NCBI RefSeq assembly: GCF_018278905.1
Contig: NZ_CP046600.1
Coordinates: 4,650,001-4,714,000 of the forward strand
Origin: Mycobacterium spongiae
Lineage (GTDB): Bacteria > Actinomycetota > Actinomycetes > Mycobacteriales > Mycobacteriaceae
Length of the DNA: 64,000 bases
Direction: 5' to 3'
Of this stretch, positions 38,226 through 48,000 are shown piece by piece. How positions within the stretch are numbered: position 1 is the stretch's first letter; each line of letters begins with the position of its first letter. The translations under genes and the position numbers were made by a program. Under the pieces are notes generated by a model. That model was given only the letters and a program-made list of their open reading frames with translations, did no database searches and was not told the DNA's origin.

Positions 38226-38631
38226 TGCGGCCCTTTCTGACGGTGACAGGGACGGTGACAGTCACGGTAATTTCATTCTCCTTATCGGCGAATCTTACAT
38301 TCGCCAGGCGAGCATTCAAGGAAGTCTGGCGACCCGAGCGACCTGATGACCAGGTAAGACCATCGTTGGGCATCCCGGCCCCGGCTGGGCGGATCCGGCA
38401 TCGGCGTGACCATCGCTAATCGCCTGCGGTCGGGCATCGAATGCGGCTCCACGGCGTCGCGGGAGCGATAAAGCGACCGGAAAAACCTCGGTGAGCTCTA
38501 GGTATCTTGAGCGGGTGCATAATAGGGAGTGGATGTTTCAACCATGTAAATGCTGGATACACATGGTGTTGCGTTCTCCTCTCCGTGCAGCGCGCACGGT
38601 GGGGGTCGCGGAGGCGGAAAGGGGTCGCAGC
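38226..38631. promoter_or_regulatory. Divergent promoter region of the CoA-transferase-mce operon, with inverted repeat
   Basis: This 406-bp gap separates the operon from the DUF4189 gene on +. It holds the perfect inverted repeat GGCGAAT (38287-38293) and ATTCGCC (38299-38305) around CTTAC, 62 bp before the operon start, a likely repressor site. Nearer the gene, GACGGTGACAGGGACGGTGACAG at about 38240-38262 is a short imperfect direct repeat. The rest (about 38340-38600) shows no convincing gene; an open frame from 38491 is the upstream extension of the DUF4189 gene. Confidence 0.55.
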
Positions 38632-39075
38632 ATGAGGACAAAGGTTTGGCGAAAAGTGTCGCTTGCCGTTGGCGGTGCGGTGGCCGCAGCTGCGATGATC
38701 GTCGCGCTGGTTCATCCCTTTGACGCCCAGACCCACCGGGCGGTGGCACATAACCCAACAGGTTCCAGCCTCGCCATGCGGCCCGTTCCTCCGGTCCCTC
38801 CCAATACGCCCATCTATGGTGCGATCGCCGTGGCCGACAACGGCGCGGCGGGCAAGTCGTGGGGCCACCGAACTCGAGCAAATGCCGAGATAGCCGCATT
38901 GCAGATGTGCAACCATCCCACCTGCAAAGTGCTGAGCGTGTTCACTCGGTGCGGCGCCATAGCTCATGACGGATCGGAATACCACGGCGGAATCGGCCGC
39001 ACGCGCGATGTTGCAGAACGCGATGCCAAGGCAAGGCTCGGCGGCGGGTGGATCCTGACCTCGGTGTGCCACTGA
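38632..39075 (+). CDS. Secreted DUF4189-domain protein
   Basis: A 147-residue exported protein. A basic start and hydrophobic segment at about 10-26 (KVSLAVGGAVAAAAMIVALVHP) form a signal. The mature domain has the DUF4189 pattern YGAIAVADNGAAGKSWGHRTRANAEIAALQMC, then CKVLSVFTRCGAIAHD and GIGRTRDVAERDAKARLGGG, with four or five cysteines likely in disulfides. The role of the domain is unknown. I chose the ATG at 38632 after GAAAGGGG; the frame is open from 38491 but that part lacks conserved character. It ends 23 bp before the convergent stop of the giant PPE gene. Confidence 0.82.
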   Translation: MRTKVWRKVSLAVGGAVAAAAMIVALVHPFDAQTHRAVAHNPTGSSLAMRPVPPVPPNTPIYGAIAVADNGAAGKSWGHRTRANAEIAALQMCNHPTCKVLSVFTRCGAIAHDGSEYHGGIGRTRDVAERDAKARLGGGWILTSVCH

Positions 39076-39098
39076 GGTCATGAGCGGCCCGGGGTTGG

Positions 39099-42000
39099 TC
39101 ACGGTCCGGTGCCGGTGGTGAGCAGACCCGAGAGGCGCTCGCCGATGTTGCCCAACCCGGAGGTGAAAGCCTCGGTGATCGGGCCCAGTGTGCCAATGTT
39201 GTACACGCCCGAGAGGCCGGCTCCGCGGTTGAGGATGCCGGAGAGCTCGGTGCCGAAGTTGGCGAAACCCGAGGCTGACCCGAGCGTGGGATCTGCGATG
39301 GCGTTGAGCCAGCCCGACATCTCCGAGCCGACGTTGTAGAAGCCCGAGCCGCCGCCACCGCCGGTGTTGAAGAAGCCCGACGACGGCGCGCTGGTGTCGT
39401 TGCCAAAGCCGGGGGTCCCGCCAAAGCCGGCAATCGGGATGCCGATGGCGCCGATGCTGGAATTGGCGTTCACGTTCAGCGGGATCCGGTCGATGACGGC
39501 TGACGGGAGGTCGAACGCGGGGGTGCCTCCCGCCAGCCCGAGGCCCAGCGGCAGCTGCGGAATCAAGGAGCCGCCCACCGGGATGGTCGAGCCCGCGAGG
39601 GTCAGCGACACCGGCAGACCAAGGTGGATTGGCCCGGTGGGGATGGTGAATCCCGGGAAGCTTAAGACCGTGGTGGAGAAGATGATGGGCGCGATCTCGA
39701 AACCCTGGAGCACTGAAAGCTCTCCACCACTGCTTCCCAAGCTCACCGGGAACGTTCCCAAGCTCAGCGGGAACGGGAGGATAGCTAAACCGGGGATGTC
39801 GACTTTGACCCACAAGCTTGAGGAGCTTCCGGACTTCACGTTGACATCCGCGACGGCGACATTGACGTCAAGTCGCGGGGTGACCAGGGTGATGGGGTCG
39901 ATGGTGAGGGTGCCGACGTCGACGGTGGGGGCGAGGTCCAGGTGGATGGAGGGGAGGGGGATGTCCGGGATGGTGATGGGGCCGATGTCGCCGAGTGCGG
40001 TGAAGCCCAGCGGAATCGCCGGGATATGGATGGTTGGCAGCACGGTGGTCGGGCCCAGGCCGCCGGTGACGTCGGCGCCCACAACGGGGAATTGGGGAAT
40101 GGTGTAGGCCAGCTCGAAGCCGGCCAGGCCCTGGAAGTTGCCCCGCCACAGCGTGCCGTTGCTGTAGTTGCCGGCGATGAACGCTCCGGTGTTGACATCG
40201 CCAGAGTTGGCCGCTCCGGTGTTGGCGTGCCCAGTGTTGAACCAGCCGGTGTTGAGGCTGCCGGGGTTGAAGTCGCCGGTGTTGGTGTCACCGACATTGA
40301 AACTGCCGGTGTTGTAGGAACCGGGATTGGCCACACCGGTGTTGAAATCACCGGAGTTGAACAACCCGGTGCTGGCGATCCCGGAGTTCCCGATCCCGGT
40401 GTTGTAGCTGCCGGAGTTGAACACCCCGAAGTTGCCGGTGCCGGTGTTGAAGAACCCGACATTGCCGGTGCCGGAGTTGAACAACCCGACATTGCCGCTA
40501 CCGGAGTTCCAACCACCGAACCCGACCTGGTTATCCCCGACCAGCCCGATCCCGACGTTGTTGTTGCCGGTATTGGCGAACCCGATATTGCCCACACCCA
40601 GGTTGGCGAAGCCGTGGTTGTTGCTGCCGGCATTGCCGAGCCCGATGTTGCCCACCCCGGCCAGGCTCGCGGCCAGACCCGAGTTACCCAACCCGAAGTT
40701 GCCGTCGCCGATGTTGCCGAACCCGACGTTGCCGTCCCCGAGGTTGCCCAACCCCACGTTGTGGTCACCGATATTGCCCGCACCCAGGTTCAAGTTGCCG
40801 ACGTTGCCGAACCCGAAGTCGTTGTTGCCGATGTTGGCCAACCCCGGGTTGACAATCAGGGTCTGGTTCAGCGCCGTACCCACGGCCGACAACCCCGCGA
40901 GATGATCGCCGACGACGTTGATGCCCGAGACCACCGCCGGCGTCCCCGGCGCCACGGTGCTGGTGTTGAAGAAGCCCGACAGCCCCGAACCCAAGTTCGC
41001 CACGCCCGAGCCCAGCGAGCCGACGTTGAGGAAGCCCGAGCCCGCCCCCACCAGCGCGTCGTGGGCCTGGTTCCACCAGCCCGACATGTTCGCACCGAAG
41101 TTGGCGAACCCCGATCCACCACCCGCGCCGGAGTTGAAGAAACCCGACGACGGAGCGGTGGTCGTGTTCCCGATGCCCGGAGTCGCCGGGATGTCGATGA
41201 GCCCGACGTTGCTTCCAATGACGAAGACCGTGCCGTCGACGTTGGCCGGGATCTCCGGGAAGACGATGGCCGGGATGTCCACACCGCCGCCAAATGCGGT
41301 CACATCCAGGTTCAACAACGAGTTCGCCGGGAACGTCAACCCACCCGGGAAAATCGTGATCGGGTCGATGCTGCCGGGCACACCGAAGCGAAGCGAAGTC
41401 GGATGAATATTGAGCCCCGGAGTGTTGAAGGCATGGGCGAGCACATTGATTTCGGCATGCATTGGTCCGGTCTGCGCTGGAGTCGGGGAACCAGAGATGA
41501 CATTGCCGCCCGGGAATGTGTCAACGATTGGAATTGGGAAGTTCCGCCCGAGGGCGACCCAATTCGTGCCGGTCAAGAAGTTGCCCGAATTCCAAAGGAT
41601 GAAGGGCTCTAGCTGCGTTTCCGACCCGAGCGACGCGGCATAATCGAGGACCACTCCGAAGTGGTTAATGCTGGGAATAGTGACGGACGGGACTGCGATC
41701 TGGCCGATGTTCACGCTTCCCGTAATGTCGGGTTTGAGTTCGGGGATGTCGATTTGCGGGATGGTGAACGAGCCCATCGCGATGTTGCCACCCAGGTGCC
41801 CGTTGACTTCCGGAATCGGGATGGGCGGGATGACGACCGGGCCGAAGTTGGCGGTTCCGTGCATGTCCAGGATGGGGATCCTGGGCACGTCTAACTGGTA
41901 GGACAGGCCGAACAGCCCCTGATAGTCGCCCCGCCACAGGATGCCGTTGCTGGCGTTGCCCGACATGAACGCCCCGGTGCCGAGGTTGCCCGAGTTGGCG

Positions 42001-45000
42001 ATGCCGGTATTGACGTGACCGGTGTTGAACCAGCCGGTGTTGAGGCTGCCCGGGTTGACATCACCCGTGTTGGTGTCACCGGCGTTGAAGCTACCGGTGT
42101 TGTAGTGTCCGGGATTGGCCACACCGGTGTTGAAATTGCCGGCGTTGAACAACCCGGTCGAGGCGACACCGGAGTTCCCGATCCCGGTGTTGTAGTCCCC
42201 GGAGTTTCCGATCCCGAAGTTGCCGGTACCGGTGTTGAAGAACCCGACATTGCCATCACCGGAGTTGAACAACCCGACATTGCCACTACCGGAGTTCCAG
42301 CCACCGAACCCGACCTGGTTATCCCCGACCAACCCGATTCCGACGTTGTTGTTGCCGGTATTGCCGAACCCGATATTGCCCACACCCAGATTCGCCAGTC
42401 CGTAGTTGTCGCTGCCCGCATTACCGAACCCGATATTGCCCACACCCGCCAGACCTGCCCCCAGACCCGACCCCAGACCAGAGTTGCCGAACCCGATGTT
42501 TCCGCTGCCAATGTTGGCGAACCCAAGGTTGGCGTCGCCGATGTTGCCCAACCCCAGGTTGTGCCCGCCGAGGTTGGCGGCACCGGAGTTGAAGTCCCCG
42601 ACATTGCCCAACCCCAGGTTGAAGGCACCCACATTGCCTAGCCCGAGGTTGACGATGACGGCCTGGTTCAGTGCGGTCCCCGCGACCGAGAGCCCCGACA
42701 GTTGCTGGCCCACGTTCCCCAGGCCCGACAGCAACGCCGGCGTGCCCAGCGGCAGCGTGCTGGTGTTGTACAGCCCCGACACCCCCGAGCCGACGTTGAG
42801 CACCCCCGAGCCCAACGTGCCGACGTTGAGCACACCCGAACTCGCCCCGACCACCGCGTCGTGGGCCTGGTTCCACCAACCGGAGGAGCCCGCACCGAAA
42901 TTGCCGAAACCCGATGTCCCGCCAGTACCGGAGTTGAAGAACCCCGACGACGGGGTCGGTGTCGTGTTGCCGAAGCCCGGGCTCGCCGGAATATCGATGA
43001 GCGGGATGCTGATATCGGGCATCGTGATGTTCAGGGCGGCGTTCAACGGCAATGGGTCGATCGTCAAACCGCCCGGGAGAATCGTGATCGGATCCAGCCC
43101 TCCGGACGCATCGATCGTCAAGGGAATCGGGTTTTCCGGAATCGACAACCCGCCCGGGAACAACGTAAACGCCGGTAGCCCACCCGACACATCGATATTC
43201 AACGGAATACTCGACGTCGCGATCTCCGGGATGATGATGCGCGGGAGGCTTATCACCATGTTCCCGGTGCTTGGTTTGCTTGGGCCGGAAATGATCGTGA
43301 AGCCCTTCGTGGGTTCCGTGACCTCGAAAAATGGCAGGGAGAACCCGGTTGAGGCGGACGTACCAAGTACCCAATCGAAGCCGAGCGCAGTCAGGCGGAT
43401 CAGCGGAAGCGTGAAGCTACTCGACTCGGTTGTCCCGGGGCTGTCGAGAGGGACCGTGATCTCCTGAGCGGGAATGTCAATGCCCGCGAACAAGACGATG
43501 GGATCGATCACCATCGATTCGTGGATGTCCACCGGTATTCCGGGAACGTCGATCTGCGGGATGGCCAACGGCGCGATCTCGATGAGTTCGTTGAGGCCGA
43601 ACGACATGCCGGGAATATCGATCTGATCGATGACGATCGGCCCGAAGTTGACCGTTTCGGTGAAATCCACCACGGTGCTGCCGTCGATCTCGATGGTGTA
43701 GGAGAAACCCGGCACGCCGTGGAAGTCACCGGTCCACAGCGCCCCGTTGTTGAAATTCCCGGAATTGAACGCACCGGTGTTGACATCACCGGTGTTGAGA
43801 ATCCCAGTGTTGGTGTCGCCGACGTTGAACCAGCCGGTGTTGACATCGCCGGGGTTGAAGTCGCCGGTATTGAAGCTCCCCACGTTGAAGCTGCCCGTGT
43901 TGTGGTCCCCGGGATTGGCCACACCGGTGTTGAAACCACCGGCATTGAACAACCCGGTCGAGGCCATCCCCGCATTCCCGACGCCGGTGTTGTAGTCCCC
44001 CGAGTTGCCGATACCGAAGTTGCCGGTGCCGGTGTTGAAGAACCCGATGTTGCCGGTCCCGGAGTTGAACAACCCGACATTGCCGGCACCGGAGTTCCAG
44101 CCCCCGAACCCGACCAATCCGTCCCCGACCAACCCAATACCGACATTGCCATTGCCGGTGTTGGCGAATCCGATGTTGTAAGCGCCGGCGTTGGCGAATC
44201 CGATGTTGTAGTAGCCGGCATTGCCGACGCCGATGTTATTGAAGCCCGCAGTCAGCCCAGGACCCGCGTTGGCGAATCCGAAGTTGAACTCACCGATGTT
44301 GCCGAACCCAACGTTGCTGTCCCCGAGATTGCCCAACCCCAGGTTCTGCACACCGAAGTTGCCACCACCGAAATTGCCGACCCCGACGTTACCGCCACCC
44401 AGGTTGGACTCGCCGACGTTGCCGAAGCCGAGGTTGACTCCGCCGACGTTGCCCAAGTCAAACAGGTTCTGGATGTTGAGGTACCCCAGCTCGGCGAGGG
44501 CCACGTCGATGAGGCTGGGTTCCCCGGCGCCACCGCCGCCGCTATCGCCGGAGCCGCTGTCGAGCATCGCGCTCAGCCCATCGAGGGACAACCCCGAGAG
44601 GCGATCACCCAGGTTGCCCAGGCCCGAGATCAGCGCCGGGGTCCCCACATCGAGCGTGCTGACATTGAACAACCCCGACAGGCCGGTGCCCGAATTCAAC
44701 AACCCCGACGCCAGCGTGCCGGCGTTGCCCAGACCCGACAGCGCTCCCAGCACCGAGCCCTCGGCGGCCTGGTTCAACCAGCCCGACACCCCCGCACCGA
44801 CGTTGCCGAGACCCGATCCGCCGCCACCGCCGGAGTTGAAGAAGCCCGACGACGCAAGCTCGGTCGAGTTCCCAAGGCCCGGTGTGGGCGCAATGTCGAG
44901 GATCGAGATGTCGAGTGGGCCCGCGCTGGTGAGGATGTCGAAATCCAGCGGGAACGGGTCAATGGTGATACCCGGGATGGTGACCGCTGGAATATCCACC

Positions 45001-48000
45001 GACACATCAATCGGAATGACCTCGGACATCGAGATCCCCTCGATGAGCGAGGCCGGGATATCAACCGGCGGAATCTCGATGGGAATCGACGCACGGATCG
45101 AGATTGCGTTCAGGGCAATGGGCGCGATGTTGAAGTCGAGCGGCACAGTGGTGTCGGGGAGAATGGTAATTGGATCGATACGGATCGCCCCAACCTCACC
45201 CGTTAGGGAACCAATCCCTACGTCAACGCGATAAGGAAATTTGTTGGCAAAGATATTCGTGAGTGTGATGGGGAATGCATGTAGCTCACTCCCAGTTGCC
45301 GGCGCGGACAACGCCGACGTCAGGGTGGTTGCCGGGGCGGTGAAGCCGACGTTGGCGGCGCCGTCGATGCCGAAGTGGATTGCCGGAATGGGGATGTCGG
45401 GCACCGCGAAGCCGTAGTTCGCGGCGCCGCCGATGCCCAGGTGCAGCGGGGGCAACAGCTCGATGTCGGGGATGACGATGGGGGGCAACCCACCGGTGAC
45501 AGTGATCTGGATCGGGAACTCAGGAATCGAAATGCCCAGCGACAGGCCGAACAGGCCCGCATAGTCGCCGCGCCACAGGATGCCGTTGCTGGCGTTGCCC
45601 GACAGGAACGCCCCGGTGCCCAGTGTGCCGGTATTCAGCACGCCGGTATTGGCGTGGCCGGTGTTGAACCAGCCGGTGTTGAGGCTGCCCGGGTTGACAT
45701 CACCGGTGTTGGTGTCCCCGGCGTTGAAGCTGCCCGTGTTGTAGTGGCCGGGATTGGCCACACCGGTGTTGAAGTTACCGGCGTTGAACAACCCGGTGCT
45801 CGCGATCCCGGAGTTGCCGATCCCGGTGTTGTAGCTGCCCGAGTTGGCGATCCCGAAGTTGCCGGTGCCGGTGTTGAAGAACCCGACATTGCCATCACCG
45901 GAGTTGAACAACCCGACATTGCCACTACCGGAGTTCCAGCCCCCGAACCCGACCCGGTTATCCCCGACCAACCCGATCCCGATATTGCCGGTGCCGGCGT
46001 TGGCCAACCCGATATTGCCCAGACCCAGGTTGGCGAAACCGTAGTTGTCGCTGCCCGCGTTGCCGAACCCGATATTGCCCACACCCGCCAGACCGGCCCC
46101 CGGACCCGACCCCGGACCAGAGTTGCCGAACCCGATGTTTCCGCTACCGATGTTGGCGAACCCGAGGTTGGCGTCGCCGATGTTGCCCAACCCCAGGTTG
46201 TGCCCACCGAGGTTGGCCCCACCCACGTTGAGTTCCCCGACATTGCCCCACCCCAGGTTGAAGCTGCCCACCTCGGCCAACCCCAGGTTGACGATGCTGC
46301 TGCCCTGATTGAGCGCCGTGCCCGCCGCGAACAACCCCGACAACTGCTCGCCGATGCTGCCCACACCGGAGAGCACCGCCGGCGTTCCCGCCCCCAGCGT
46401 GCTGGTGTTGTACAGCCCCGACACCCCCGAGCCAACGTTGAGCACCCCCGAGCCCAGCGCGCCGACATTGAACACACCCGAACCCGCGCCCGCCACCGCG
46501 TCGAGGGCCTGGTTCCATAGGCCCGACACCCCGGCACCGACGTTGCCGACACCCGATCCCCCACCGTCGCCGGCGTTGAAAAACCCCGACGACGGAACCG
46601 CGGTGGCGTTGCCGAAACCCGGCACCGCCGGAACATCGATGATCGGGAGCTTGATCGGGCCGATGGTGGCGATCCCGTCCACGGTCGCCGGGACCGTGTC
46701 GATCGTGAACCCGTTGGGCAACAAGGTGAACGCGTCCAGGCCCCCGGACAGGTTGGTGATTCCCGCGGAGGCCTGCGGGAAGGTCAACCCACCCGGGAAG
46801 AACGTGAACGCGTCATTGCCGCCGGACATCCCCAGGCTCACCGGCGTTTGCGCGGGAATGGTGAAACCATCCGGGAACGCGATCCAGGGATTGAGGTCGA
46901 GGGTGCTAGACAGAACCATTTGTTGGTTAAAGGGACCCTCCAGCCTGGGGCCGTCGACGTGGATCCGCCCTGTTTGAATCGGGGGCAAGGTGAGTTGTTC
47001 AACTAAGGCAACCGGGGTGTTGAAGCTGATGGGTCCGAACTGGGTGAACAGCTTGAAGCGGCTGCCGAGGTCAAGAATGGGAGCGGCCGAGATGGCGTTC
47101 TCCCCCAGGCCCACCGATCCGATGACGTGGACCGGGATCGCTGGAACGGTGATTTCCGGGATGGTGAACGGACCCAGGCCCACCGACGCGCTGGTGATGT
47201 CGAAGTGCAGGGCGGGAATCGGGACCGGCGCCGCATACACGGGCCCCAGCCCGGCGCCGACGTGGGTGGTGATCGGGAACTCCGAAATCGTGGGCACGAG
47301 GTGTGCCCCGACCAGGCCCTGATAGTCGCCCCGCCACAACAGCCCGTTGCTGTAGTTTCCCGAGAGGAACGCCCCGGTGCCCACCGCGCCCGAGTTCGCC
47401 AGACCGGTGTTGGCCTGACCCGTGTTGAACCAGCCCGTGTTGAGGCCACCCGGGTTGAAATCACCGGTGTTGGTGTCACCGGCATTGAAACTGCCCGTGT
47501 TGTAGTGGCCGGGATTGGCCACACCGGTGTTGAAGTTCCCAGAGTTGAAAACCCCGGTCGAGGCGATACCGGTGTTGCCGATCCCGGTGTTGAAGTCCCC
47601 GGAGTTCCCGATCCCGAAGTTGCCGGTGCCGCTGTTGAAGAACCCGATGTTGCCGGTACCGGAGTTGAACAACCCGACATTGCCGACACCGGAGTTCCAG
47701 CCGCCGAACCCGCTCAGGTTGTCCCCGACCAGCCCGATGCCCATATTGTTAGTGCCGGTGTTGGCCAACCCGATATTGCCCACACCCAGGTTGGCGAAAC
47801 CGTAGTTGTCGCTGCCGGCATTGCCCCACCCGATATTGCCCACACCTGCCAGACCCGGCCCCGGACCAGAATTACCCAATCCAACGTTGCCCTGCCCGAG
47901 GTTGCCGAACCCGACGTTTCCGTCGCCAAGATTGCCCAGCCCCACGTTGAAATCACCGAGGTTGGCGCCACCCAGGTTGACGTCGCCGACATTGCCCAAC

